Source of the DNA: Chlorella sorokiniana | Taxonomy: Eukaryota; Chlorophyta; Trebouxiophyceae; Chlorellales; Chlorellaceae | Reading direction: 5' to 3' | Assembly: GCA_025917655.1 (NCBI GenBank) | Contig: CP084611.1 | Location: 3,100,001-3,164,000, forward strand | Length of the DNA stretch: 64,000 nucleotides | Shown here: one piece after another, positions 22,293 to 32,746 of the stretch | Layout: each line of letters begins with the position of its first letter | Numbering within the stretch: position 1 is the stretch's first letter | Translations under genes and position numbers: made by a program | The notes under the pieces: model-generated | What the model was told of the DNA's origin: nothing | Databases searched by the model: none | The model's input: only the letters and a program-made list of their open reading frames with translations

Positions 22293-24543
22293 TCACACAG
22301 TCTCCTGCTGGATGCCAAGCAGGCCCAGGAAGCCACCGCTCTTCTTCTTCTCCCCAGACACCTCCTCTTGCGCAGGCTGCTTGCGAGCGGGCGCCTGCCG
22401 GGGTGCCGGCTGCTCGGGCTCGGCTGCAATGGGGTTGCGGCCGCGGATCACGCGGCGGGGGCCGGGACCTGCTCCGCCGCCTCCTGCTGCGCTGCCCGGC
22501 TGCTGGTGGTGCCGAAGCGGAAGCCGCCCTTCTTGGGAGCAGGCGCCTCTTCTTCCACCTCCTCAACCTCGGCCGCCGTCTGCTCCTTGCTCAGCCGAGT
22601 GGTGCCAAAGGAGAAGGCTTTGCGAGCAGGCTTGGCCCGGGCCTCCTCCTGTTCCACCACTGCAACCGCTGCAGGCTCGGCAGCAATCTTGCGGGTGCCG
22701 CCTCCAAAGAACGCAAATGCGGGCTTCTTGGGAGGCACAGGGGCCTCCTCTGTTGGCAAGGATACAAAGATGGTGGCCCTCAGCTCACAAACCCGCCTTG
22801 CCAAGCCGCCAGGCCGCATAAAGCAGCATTGCGCCCAAGCACCAGGCTGCACTCACCCTCCTCCTCCTCCTCCTCCTCCTCCTCCTCCTCTTCCACCGCC
22901 ACAGGGGCCTTCTTCTTGCCGCCAAAGCCAAAGAAGGGAGCAGGCTTGGAGCGTGCAGGTGCAGGAGTGGGCGTCGCCTCCTCTGCATCCTCCTCAACAG
23001 CGGGCTGCTTCTTCTTGCCACCAATTGTGAAGAAGGCGGGGGCGGCCTTGGCGGGCTTGGCAGGAGCCTCCTCCTGCTCCTCATCCTCAACCTCCTGGCC
23101 ACCCGCCAGCGCCTGGGCCACCTGGCTGGCCACGTCCTGGGCAGGGGCGGAGGGCGATGCGCCCACCTCCAGTATGGCGGAGCCGCGCACCTGCGCCATG
23201 GCAGCCGCAACCACGGACGCCACCTGCGGAGACGCACGCGATGCAGCACGGCCGTCAACCACCCGCGCATGCTCGGAGGCACAGCTGGCACCGCGCATCA
23301 CTGGCCTGCGCCCGCAGCCGGCCCGATCCGCCAACCTGCGCACGCGAGGCCTGCAGGCCCGAGGGCAGGCCGCCCAGGCCCTCCACCACCACGCCCGCCT
23401 CCTCGCCGTACCGATCGCTGACACGGTCGCTGGGTGCCGCGCGGACAAGCACGTACGGCACGCCGCTGTCTACCACACGCTGCTCCAGCGCGGACAGGCG
23501 AGCGCCGCCACGTGCGCTGCCGCGGCCGCCACCAAAGAACATGGTGCCGCCGCCGGCGCGCCCAGCGGCGACACCACCACCAGCTGACCAATGCGGCCGC
23601 TGTTCTCCAGCAGCGCATCCAGCACAGCTTCGTACACGCGCATGTCGGGCGGCGGCTGCCAGCCTGCAGCAGAGCGGCAAAACAACAGGTCGGTCAGGCT
23701 GCACAGCGATGCAGAGCAGCAGGAGCAGCGCTTCTCAACAACCGATCGTGGCAGTTCAACCCCTGGCCAGCCAGGTCCCTCCCTTGGCTGCCATGTCTGC
23801 CGTTCGTCTGAGGCCCACCGCCCACAGCCCCACCTGGTCTCCCACTACCAGCACCACGCGGCCGCCACGCTTGATGGCTGCGCCCAAGTCGTCGGCGTCC
23901 AGCGGGTTGAACTCCGCCAGCTTCAGGCTGCCGGCCTCGCCCGCAGTCAGGATGTCCACCTGCCACACCATGCCGGGACAAGGCATGGAATGATGCGTGC
24001 AGGAGCAGCATGCTGTGCTCACACACCATGGTGATCCTTGCTCAATGAACCAACCTGCTTGGCAAAGTTGACAACCTCGCGAACCTCCTCCACATCGGTG
24101 TCAACGCCTGCGATTAGGGAGTGTTGGTGCAGGATCGCAGTGATTCGACACATGAGCGGGAGGCAGCGGGCCGAAGCCTGCAGACGCAAGGGCTCGTAGC
24201 CGCAATGACTGCCCAACATTGTGGGGCTGCGCCTCGCAGCACCTGCAGTGACCTTGAAGCCGGAGCGCAGCAGCGACACGATGACACGTGCAGCCGTCTG
24301 TCCGCTGCTGCCAATGACCAGGGCATCTCCTGCCGCCGCCGCCACACGGGTAGCAGAGCGGCGGCCAGCGGGCTTGGTCGCCAGCTTCCGCTGCTGCATC
24401 ACCCTTGTCGGTGCGCTGGACCTCGAAGAACTGGAACGCGGAAGGCCTGGGTTCGCACTGCGCTGCGGCCCGGCCCGAGGGGCCTGGCCAGGGGCCAGTG
24501 CAGCAGGCCTGGAGATTGCAGAGGGCGCAATGGTGGCCTGCAT
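22293..24543 (-). CDS. Plastid-type NAD(P)-binding Rossmann protein with C-terminal F/G-basic repeats (Tic62-like?)
   Basis: The N terminus (MQATIAPSAISRPAALAPGQ) is S/A/R-rich and plastid-transit-like. The atypical SDR fold follows: GDALVIGSSGQTAARVIVSL (Gly-rich nucleotide loop), LAEFNPLDADDLGAAI, RVVLVVGDQV, IGQLVVVSPLGAP, VPYVLVRAAPSDR and AILEVGA. The C-terminal third is acidic linker alternating with short repeats: AFFTIGGKKK, PFFGFGGKKK, FAFFGGGTRK, FSFGTTRLSK and FRFGTTSSR, ending GGFLGLLGIQQETV. Tic62 and TROL in plants also couple an SDR-like or other domain to C-terminal repeats that bind ferredoxin-NADP reductase, but those repeats are Ser/Pro-rich, so this is an analogy, not a match. 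A (GAG)11 run ends one exon just before its donor. One C appears missing at 22457-22461, where the frame would otherwise stop. Confidence 0.65.
22858..22890. repeat. (CTC)11 triplet repeat, polyglutamate on the minus strand
   Basis: Eleven CTC units read GAG on the minus strand and encode a glutamate run that abuts the splice donor (GGTGAGT) of an exon of the Rossmann-repeat gene. Confidence 0.9.
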
Positions 24544-24737
24544 GGCGAGAAAGGCTACAACACGGATCGATGGTTCCCTCTCAAGTACCCAAGAGCAGAG
24601 GGTAAGATGGTGCTCAGCACGCAGCAGGAGAAGAACAAAACCCCCTGTCTCAAGTGGCGTTTCTGCTGCAGCATACGATCACAGATGATGCTTCTGCCGC
24701 GATGTGGGCTTCGTCGCTGCGCCGGGGGCTCTCCCAT

Positions 24738-25593
24738 ATGCAGCGGCGTTGCAGCCAGAGACAGGCAATCCCAGGACATGCAAAAACAATACAGGAGTTC
24801 GATGGTCAGTTTCGAAAACTTCTCATGTGATGCATGGACGTCCGTGCCTGACTTGCCGCTCGCCGCCTTTGTGCCGCCGCTTACCGTCTGCTGGCCCAGT
24901 TACAATTGCAGAGCAAATCTATGGTGGCTGGAACAGCGCCAAAATGCTATTTGGTGATGAACCGCAGCAGCGCCAGTCCTTGGTCGGCAGGTACCAGCTT
25001 CTGCTTCTGACCCATTTTTTCGCCATGTCTGCCTGTTGCTGAGTAGCCAGCACTGTTTTGCGCAGGGCTGACTGGCACGCAGTGCAGTTTCTGCTGGCGT
25101 TAATACCACCTGGAAGTGAGTTTTACTGTTGTTGGGAAATAAAGCCATACAGCACTGATAGCCCATTGTAACAACCCCTGCTTCCTTGATGCAGTGGCGC
25201 TGCTGCTAGTTCGCTGGGCTGAGAGCGACATGAAGAAGTTGGATGCCATGCTGCAAGAGAAGGTGTGGCTTTGTTTGGACTGCAGCCAAAGTGCCCTTAC
25301 TTTGCCACATATATCCTGTTGTACCCTGGGATCCTTGCATGCTTTGCAGGAGGAAGGAGAAAAGCTTGCCATGCATCAAGCATCCGACGTGCAGGCTGGG
25401 CTCTCTGACACGGCTCGCGCCCCTGCCAATAGCAGCGATGTCGAGCGACGCCTGCGCCAACTAGAAGAGCTTGTCACAGTATTGCAACATCATCTGAGGC
25501 TCCGCGGGCAGCTGCCAATGCTGGTGTGACCGCACGGCCTTTGGTACACGGGGAGCCGCAGGAGCTTCAGCAGCAGCACCAGCAGCGACAGCA

Positions 25594-25631
<38 letters not shown>

Positions 25632-25990
25632 CATCCTGGGCACGCTTGAGGACACTGTTGGGTTCTGCACGGCGTTGGATGAGCAGCAAAGAAAACCTTG
25701 GGCAGCCTGCTGGTGAGGAGCAGCCCAGCAGCGTGCCACACGCAGCAGCAACTCCTGGTTCGACACAAAACCATGCAGTAAGCGCAACACCAGCAGCCAG
25801 TTTACGCAATCCTGATGATGATGCCCAAGTAAGCCCCCTTGCCTACAGCACCCGAGCACCATCATCTCATGTGGAGGGGCAAACGGCTGACCACAGCAAA
25901 CCCCCTGCCACCACCGCCAATCTTGCATTGCATGCACTGGGGCAGCCTGTACGTTGGGTGCAGCAACTTGTGGACAGGCACAAGAGTTGA
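24738..25990 (+). CDS. Unknown protein with polyglutamine tract
   Basis: I do not recognise this gene. A consistent model has exons 24738-24804, 24900-24990, 25066-25115, 25195-25262 and 25350-25990 with matching phases. It begins MQRRCSQRQAIPGH and continues IAEQIYGGWNSAKMLFGDE, then a hydrophobic segment DWHAVQFLLALIPPG next to ALLLVRWAESDMKKLDAML, a coiled-coil-like stretch VERRLRQLEELVTVLQHHL, and a Q-rich low-complexity tail ending QQLVDRHKS. Joining the coiled coil to the Q-rich part needs one extra base at the GGG run 25506-25508; without it the protein stops at QLPMLV (25529). Near the hydrophobic segment it may associate with a membrane. It starts 194 bases from the divergent Rossmann-repeat gene. 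Confidence 0.5.
25598..25630 (+). repeat. (CAG)10 plus CAA: polyglutamine tract
   Basis: Ten CAG units and a CAA, following a more degenerate CAG-rich lead-in from about 25569, all read as glutamine in the unknown gene. Confidence 0.9.
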
Positions 25991-26482
25991 TTTTACACAG
26001 GGCACTGACTGCTCTTCGTGCTCCATGTCCTGAGGAACCGATGAAGGGTTATTCCCAGCCTTTAACTGCAAGAGTTTGCCTTTCGATGTAGATACATGGG
26101 TGTGTGCATGTTATGCCAAAACCAGCAGCATCAGCTGCCAACAGCTGAAGAAGGACATCCCAGGCAAGTGCATTAGACCTTGCGACGAGGTGGGATCAGA
26201 GGTGGATGAGGGGAGGCGAACAAAACCGGGGTTGCAAGGGCAAGGCACGCGTTCCAAAGAGATGTAGTGGCGACCGGCAGGTAAGCAAGCCTCGCACACG
26301 GGCGTCAACAAGATACTAGCTGCAGGCAAACTATTGTGCAGCTAGGCGGATTGTACAGGCTGCGGGTGGTGGTACATGGTGTCTGGCTGATACAAGGGCT
26401 TCAAGAGGCACCGGCTCAGGGGCGGGAGGCATACTTTGGCTCCATGATTTGTGACAGTAAGGGTGATTGCCTCAGACGATGC
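25991..26482. other. Convergent 3' intergenic region
   Basis: About 490 bases between the stops of the unknown polyQ gene (+) and the Yippee-like gene (-). It would contain both 3' UTRs. No ORF, repeat or RNA gene stands out. Confidence 0.5.
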
Positions 26483-27480
26483 TCACCAGGATCCTTCTTT
26501 CTGCACTTTGGCCTGCACCACAGCGGCAGCGCTTCACAATGCAATTCCAGCAACCGGTCAAACTGCCAGTACACACCATACACACCTTTTCCAAAATAAA
26601 CTTTCCTTCCTTGTACTTTTGGCTTTCCTCAAATGCAAACTGCATTGCAGGCATTGCCATCGGGGCTGTCTCAACCCAAAGGCATTCCTCGAGCTCCAGC
26701 GGCATGCACAATGTGGTCGAAGGCAATACAGGCAGTTTGTGGAACCACTCTCTGCCCTGCGCACCTCGTACTTCCAGCCTAGCACGCAGTTGCACGTGAT
26801 GCAGTAGATGTCACACACGGTGTGCAGGCCCGTGATGAGCATGCGGTCCTCTCGTGGGCCCAAGGTGACATTCACGCTGCACTAGAACAATGAAGGGAGG
26901 ATAGCTGATGTGAACAGCAGCATGTTCTCGCCCACGTAGATACCTCTCACAGCCAGAGGATCTGGTCAGAAACAGAAGCACTTTCGCCATTTATAAGCAC
27001 TCACACGTCGCTAAAAAGATAGGCACGGCCATGCCGTCCTTGGAACGCCTGCAGTCACTCTCGAGTGATGATGGGGCTGAACAAGTTCGCAGCAGTCGCA
27101 TGGCGTCAAAATGCCCATCGTGCATCCTCAAAATGACGCATGCACATATTATGGCACTCGACCATGTGTCTGTTATCTTGTGAAGCAAGCCTGACATCGA
27201 CAAAAGGAACACCAAGAGCCTGGGAACTGGCGCCGGCGCCTGCTATCAAAGGCCCTTGCCGCCCGCCGGCGCACCTTGCTAATCATGTTGGCGTGATCGC
27301 TTAGGTTGGTCTTGCACTGACTGCATGTGTAAATTTTATCGCCTGAGAGGTACTGCGCGAGCCAGGGAGGAGAAACGAGCTCACAGCATGTTAGTCCCTC
27401 TCTCGCCGCCTCGCTCAGTTTGCCACGCCATAGACTGCCGACATTGATTTACCATGTACCTGTTTGAACAGCACCCCCAT
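26483..27480 (-). CDS. Yippee-like (YPEL) zinc-binding protein
   Basis: Yippee proteins are small, highly conserved eukaryotic zinc-binding proteins linked to nuclear and cell-division structures; their biochemical role is unsettled. Six exons give a perfect 112-residue product: 27480-27460, 27352-27275, 27048-27005, 26876-26765, 26639-26586 and 26512-26483. It starts [20 protein letters not shown], then [61 protein letters not shown] and [14 protein letters not shown], ending AKVQKEGSW. The two CxxC pairs (CSQC and CITC) that bind zinc are intact. The tiny first exon encodes only seven residues. All frames are open without correction. Confidence 0.95.
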
Positions 27481-27804
27481 GGGCGAGACCTAGGGCGGGA
27501 ACAGGGCGGGATAGCTAGGGGTTGCCCGCAGCGTGACCGTGTGATGCAGTGTAAGCCCGGCGCGTCTGTATCTGTGCACTTGGACACCGCAACGCAAACT
27601 ATACCGAGATCAGCGGCCAAGCGAGCAGTTTTGTTGGACGCCACCTCAGCATACTACTCCAGGTTTGGTTTGGCCCCTCAACGCCAGCAGTGGACTTTGC
27701 GCCTAAGCTAAGAGTGTACACGTCGGCTGACAAGTACTGCCTGGCATGGTGAATCACAAGCCTCACTCAGATCACTTGTGCAGCCGGGGGAAGGGGAGTG
27801 AGAC
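27481..27804. promoter_or_regulatory. Divergent intergenic region, Yippee-like (-) / SWSAP1-like (+)
   Basis: 324 bases between two start codons, expected to hold both promoters. No distinctive motif was seen. Confidence 0.4.
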
Positions 27805-28976
27805 ATGCATTTGGCCGATTTTCTCGGATATGATGCCGCTGAGCACTCCAATGTGCAGCAGCAGTTGGCAGCGCTGCCGCCATTTCCGCCTGGCGCCCGA
27901 CACTGCCTGCTTACTGGGCCTGAGCGCAGCGGCAAGACGTCGCTGCTGTTTCAGGCTGCTCTATCAGTCGCTCGCCGTGGCGATGACGTGATACTGCTGT
28001 GTCGCAGGTGCGCACTCGCGGAAACGCACAGGGAGGGGACTGGTCCAGTGGTGCACGTGTGCGCTGCTGGTCCATGTGCTCATGTGTGCCCCTTTTGCAG
28101 GAAAAAGCTGGAACAGGTGCCGCCGCTGCTGCCGGTGGGCGTGCCCGTCTCGGACGCTGCCTGGCAGCGGGTTCACATCAAGTATGTAGCCAATGGTGGG
28201 TGGATGCTGTGAGCGACGCTTTGACGCCGTCCATGCCTTCTCCATAACAGGCTGCAGGTGCTGAGCATCGGGCACGTGCGCCCTTGGCCCTTCATCCGTG
28301 TGCCGACCGATTGAAACTGCAAGGAACCGTTGCTTCCAATTGCCGCAGGCGCAGAGCTGCTGCGCTTCGTGTCGCTGATCCATGTTTTGCCGGGCGGGGC
28401 CCCTGCCCTGCTTGTCGTCGACGACCTGCACGCCCTGGCCGACCTGCCCGCTGGCGACCGCCCCCGCCCCCGCGACATGGCCCTGTGCCGCATCCTGGCA
28501 GCGCTGCACGAGGCCGTGGTGAGCACCAGGCACAGCTGCTTGCCGTCTTCTGTTGGTGGGCATCATGACGCAGGCACGAGGTGCAGCGCTTCAGCGCCCT
28601 GTCCACAGCTGGTGGCCCCCACTCTCATCATGGACTCGCAGGATGTGGCTTCTCAGCTGAAGGGCAGCCCCTGCCAGCTCCTGGTGTCAGAGACCAGCCA
28701 CGCCGATGGCCCCCGCCTGCTTTACATCCTGCAGCGCTGGCTGCCGCTCGTGCTTCACATCCGACGTGAGCCCGACTGCTGCGCCAAAGTGCGGGGTATG
28801 GAAGCTGGGCATCGCTACTACATGTTCACTGCCCCCTGCCTGCTCCCCCTGCAGCTGGCGACCACGTCAACACGCTGGCCCTCCTAAACCCAAAGCCAGA
28901 TATCCCACCCGGCTGCTTGGTGCAGCTGCGGTTTTCTCTGAACCATGGTGCGCTCGCTCTTGAGGGCCTTGCATAG
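27805..28976 (+). CDS. SWSAP1-like RecA-family ATPase
   Basis: Probably a homologue of SWSAP1, the RAD51-paralogue-like ATPase that partners SWS1 in homologous recombination. It starts MHLADFLGYDAAEHSN. Walker A is LLTGPERSGKTSLLFQAAL, followed by GDDVILLCRRC, a spacing like that of human SWSAP1. Exon 2 (from about 28101) has KKLEQVPPLL and DAAWQRVHIK; exon 3 gives LQVLSIGH. The next block holds GAELLRFVSLIHVLPGG and Walker B ALLVVDDLHAL. Then LIMDSQDVASQL, LLYILQRWLPLVLHIR, and a C-terminal exon GDHVNTLALLNPKPD ending LNHGALALEGLA. The junction near 28600 upstream of LVAPTLIMDSQDV is not clean. A minimal RecA core without long extensions favours SWSAP1 over RAD51 itself, but another RAD51 paralogue is possible. 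Confidence 0.6.
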
Positions 28977-29372
28977 CTGCTGAGCTCGACAAGTGGTGAC
29001 CCCAGCGCCACTCGCTCACCATCGCTCACGTCAGTTGCACTCTGGGCTCAAATTCCAGCATGCGTGGAGGCCCTTGAAATAAACACCCTTGAAAATAAGG
29101 TCAAGTTGTGAGAAGTACAGTATCGGCAGATGTCGCACGACACAGAGCACAGTCATCTGGTTCATTCAGTCAGGCACAGAATGGGGGCTTCTTGTCCAAT
29201 GAAAGGCGCATATACAAGCATATCTGTGAAGTGCTTGCACAAAGGGGAGAACGTGTACACAAGCAGAATATAGCGGGATCATGGTGGTGATTGTTTATTT
29301 TGGAATGCCAGAGCGGGCGACGTTGGGTAGGTCTTGGGGCAGCTGCTGCAGGTGTGGCGGCCCAGCCATGGG
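28977..29372. other. Convergent 3' intergenic region
   Basis: 396 bases between the stops of the SWSAP1-like gene (+) and the DGAT2-like gene (-), with locally low GC. No gene or repeat recognised. Confidence 0.5.
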
Positions 29373-30827
29373 TCATGGGCGATGCACCACCAACCTGACG
29401 TCCCGGTAGCCAGGGAACTGCGGGGCGTGCGCCGCCCACAGCTGCTCCAGCGCTTTGTAGAAGGCGGCGTGCTGCTCGTCCACCTCTGCCTGGGTGGGCT
29501 CGCCCTCGCGCTGCAGCTTCAGGGCAGGGATGGGGGCGCCCACCACAAACCTGCAAGGGGGGCAGCGCAGGGCGAGCCAGGGTGTGGGCGCGAAACTGCT
29601 GGCCATGCCAAGCCTTGCGTGTGCAGCACGCAAAGGTGCGGGTGCTGGCTGTTCCACCGGCTCACTTCAGGTGCGTCCTGGCAGGGAGCGGAAGGCACCA
29701 GCGCCCACCAATGACAAACGGGATGGGAAAGCTGCAGTGAAGGAGCCGGTAGCAGGGGAGGGGCACTGACGATGAGCAACATCTTGAGGCCGGCCAGCAG
29801 CAGGAGTGTGGCAGCCAGCAGGGCCATGCCGCTCACCCCAGCTTCTTGGTACACCAACGCTGCAGAGACGGCCACTCAATCAGGTTGTGCAGGCTATCCG
29901 CCTCGCCCAGCGCCAGCACTGGCACCAGCGCGGCACCATGCTGCAGCGCGATGCGCACAAAGCCTGCGGGGTGGGACAACAGGGACCAGTTAGCCACACG
30001 ATGAGCCGACCCGCAGGCCGCGCGCTGGCGTGGTGCGCTTGCTGGGCCCCGCCCCTGGCCCCCGCGTCCTGCCAGGCAGGCGCTGCCCACAGGGGCGCCC
30101 GCTCACCCTGTGCCCCGCGTACACCGTGAACTCCTGGTGGCGGTGCAGGCGGTTGGTCAGGCACATCTCGGCCTGGCCGCCCGGGCAGATGAGCACCGCG
30201 CCACGCTCGCGCAGCGTGTGCTCAAACGTGCGCCGGCTGACGATGCGCACGCCGAGCCAGAGCGCGATGTCGCGCAGCAGCGGCACCGTGACGCAGACCG
30301 AGGCGGTGAGGGTGACGGGGCGCACGGGCACCAGGCGGCGGAAGGAGGGCAGGAAGGGCAGGTAGCCGGCGCCCAGGGGGTAGAGGCCGTGGTGCACAAA
30401 GCCAAACACGTGGCGGCTGCGCAGGTCAAACTGCTGCGCAGCGGCGGGACCGCCGTCCAGCGCCACCTCAAAGGAGCCTGTACAATGCGAGGATGAGGGG
30501 AGTGCGTAAGGGTACAGGGGCTTGTCAAGCCGAGCCCGGCTGAGCGCAGAGCCTGAAGCGCACAAGGTTGCCAAGATCCATGCCCCGCCATGCTCTTAGC
30601 CCCTGCCTGTGACCCAGGCGCTCACCCAGCCACGCGGGCAGGAACCGCTCCAGCTGCTGCCCCAGCCAGGCCTGCATAGCTGGCCACTCGCGGCGCCCCG
30701 TGTGCTCCGGCTGCCCAAACGCGGTGACCGAGTAGTAGACAAAGAGGCCGCCGCTCCACAGCGCAACGGCGTGGGCAGGCGGCAGCAGGAGGAACGTCAG
30801 GAGCGCCACCGCGGCAAAGATGTGCAT
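29373..30827 (-). CDS. DGAT2-like (LPLAT superfamily) membrane acyltransferase
   Basis: DGAT2-type enzymes acylate diacylglycerol or related alcohols in the ER to make neutral lipid. The segment starts MHIFAAVALLTFLLLPPAH, a hydrophobic hairpin typical of DGAT2 N termini. Then HVFGFVHHGLYPLGAGYLPF, LLRDIALWLGVRIVSRRTFE, AVLICPGGQAEM, EFTVYAGHR, GFVRIALQHGAALVPVLALG and RFVVGAPIPALKL, ending DVRLVVHRP. GFVRIALQHGA and the GG-x2-E motif are good DGAT2 signatures. The catalytic block is HHGLYPLG where the family usually has HPHG, so one expected residue differs. The ATG at 30827 directly follows a strong acceptor (CTCCCTCCCACCGCAG), so this may be an internal exon of a larger gene with the upstream membrane segment, or follow a 5' UTR intron. 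Confidence 0.7.
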
Positions 30828-30885
30828 CTGCGGTGGGAGGGAGAGCAGTGGACACGTGGCACGTGCGAGTAGCCAGCCAGCTCAC

Positions 30886-32518
30886 GCGGCTGCCAGGCAA
30901 GTCTGGTTCCAGGCTGCGGCAGTGACGTCAGCGCCCGCTGCCGCCACTGCTTGCGGCAGCGCCCCACCGGCACGTAGAGGATGGCGATGACCAGCGCATT
31001 CATCAGCCGCTCCCGCAGCCCCACTCTGAGCCTCAGCGGCGCCGACAGGTGCTTGGCCGCGGACAGCAGGCTGCCACGGTTGAAAGTGAGCAGCGACAGC
31101 GCCAGGCACACCTCGGAGGTGAACATGGCGGCGCCGGCAGCCACCGCCCAGCAGCGCATGCTGCGTTTGGAAGTGGCGGCGGCAGCACGGGCACTCAGCA
31201 ACCTGACTGCGAGTGGATGTGTGAGGCTCCGCTGCAAGGAAAAGCGGCTTCTGCCCCATCCCTCCCTCAGCACTGGCCGCCCCTCACCAGTAGGCCACAC
31301 CCGCCACAGCTTGCCACAGGAGCCACAGGATGGCCACCAGCGCAGACGAGTACAGCGCCCAGCCCAGGGCCTGCACAGCGAGGGGGGCACGCGGCGTTGC
31401 GGGGTACACATGGGGCAGGCCGCGCCTGGCGCGGGCAGAAGACAGGCAGCCATAACGAGCAGGTGCGCGACAGCCGGCTGAGCCGCCCTGCGCCCCACCT
31501 GCGCAAGCACAAAGGCCGTGCCGCCGCGGAAGGGCTGCCAGAAGCGCCAGACGGCGCGCGCCGCCGCGGCGTGTGCGCGAGCTGGCGCCGGCGGGGGGCT
31601 GTGGCTGAGGAAGCCGGCCAGGCCGTGGGTGGTGAAGGCGCCGCAGGTGACGCAGGCGGCGGCCAGGGCGTAGTAGGCTGCCAGGGAGAGGCGGTCGGTG
31701 AGGAGCTCGGTGGCCATCAGCAGCGCGCCGCCCAGGCCCACCCACAGCAGGCCGATGCCGCCCATGATGTAGGCGCGGGCGGTGCGCGACGGCAGGTGCG
31801 ACACGTCCCAGCGCAGGTCAGCGGCGCCCGACTGCAGCGCGCGCACCAGCAGGCGCGGCGGGGCTTGCACGGGGTCAAACACCAGCCTGTGAGCGGAAAC
31901 AAATCGCGTGATGGTCACTTGGATGATTCGTGCCACCGCCTGCATGCCTGCAAGAGCGTCGTTGCTCCCAGCCCCACTCACAGCGCCTTGAGTTGGAACA
32001 GGAGGGCGCAGTATGCCGCCAGCGCCATCGCCGCGGGCAGCACCTCGGGGTGCGCCGCCTGGGGCGCCTGCTGCCAGCGAGCATGCAGCACCGGTACAGC
32101 CACTAGTAGCGCGCACAGCCATAGGGCCTGCGTAGGGGGCCACCACCGAGCGCGACTCACCAGCTGCCGTCAGCTGCCAAGTCAGACGACGGCCGGTGCG
32201 CAGGCGGTGCAGTGGCGAGCAAGGGTACGCCCACTGGTCAATGGCAGCTCCCCGCCCTTACACACGCCCGATACTTACAAACGACAACGCTTGAAGCACG
32301 ATGTGGCGAGGCCCGCCGCTGAGCACAAAGGCGAGCGAGGCGCCCCGCCGCCGCACGCTGGCGCTGGCTCCCGAGGTGGCGCCAGCCTCCTTGGGACGGC
32401 ACAGCGCGACGCCAGCCAAATGTGTCAGCGGTGTGGCGATCCCGGCCACGCCCCACGCTGAGAGCAGCGCATCCTCGGTGACCGATTTCAGGCAAGCAAG
32501 GATGACGGAAGAGGCCAT
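30886..32518 (-). CDS. Polytopic membrane protein, possibly wax-synthase-like; perhaps the N-terminal part of the DGAT2-like gene
   Basis: Exons on the minus strand encode many hydrophobic helices: the start MASSVILACLKSVTEDALL (32518), then ALWLCALLVAVPVLHARW and MALAAYCALLFQLKAL (about 32140-31980), YIMGGIGLLWVGLGGALLMA (about 31760-31700), LGWALYSSALVAILWLLW (about 31360-31310), and VCLALSLLTFNRG with LMNALVIAILYVPVG (about 31110-30960). Between them lies DLRWDVSHLPSRTARAYI, which recalls the RG-x-W-x-V-x-x-LP motif of wax-synthase (MBOAT_2) proteins, and VWRFWQPFRGG. The last exon meets a GTGAGC donor at 30885, only 58 bases before the DGAT2-like exon, so fusion is possible; the phase does not match unless one base is adjusted. 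A separate gene ending near 30882 or 30797 is the alternative. Family assignment is weak. Confidence 0.45.
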
Positions 32519-32746
32519 CACACCTGCATTAATGCTGCAAACGTTTACCCGGTGTTTCAACCTAGCGTGTATAGGTGTCTCGGAGACTCGCTCTTGACCG
32601 CCACAGGCATCGGCACAACATGGCTGTACTGCTTAGCATTTGGGTGCAACCGTGAGGGCGGCGGTTACTGACACAGGCACTTGATCATCACTTCAGGTTA
32701 GCTTGCGTCAGGCGATCAGCTTGCCCGGAGAGGGCTGCCCTCTAAA

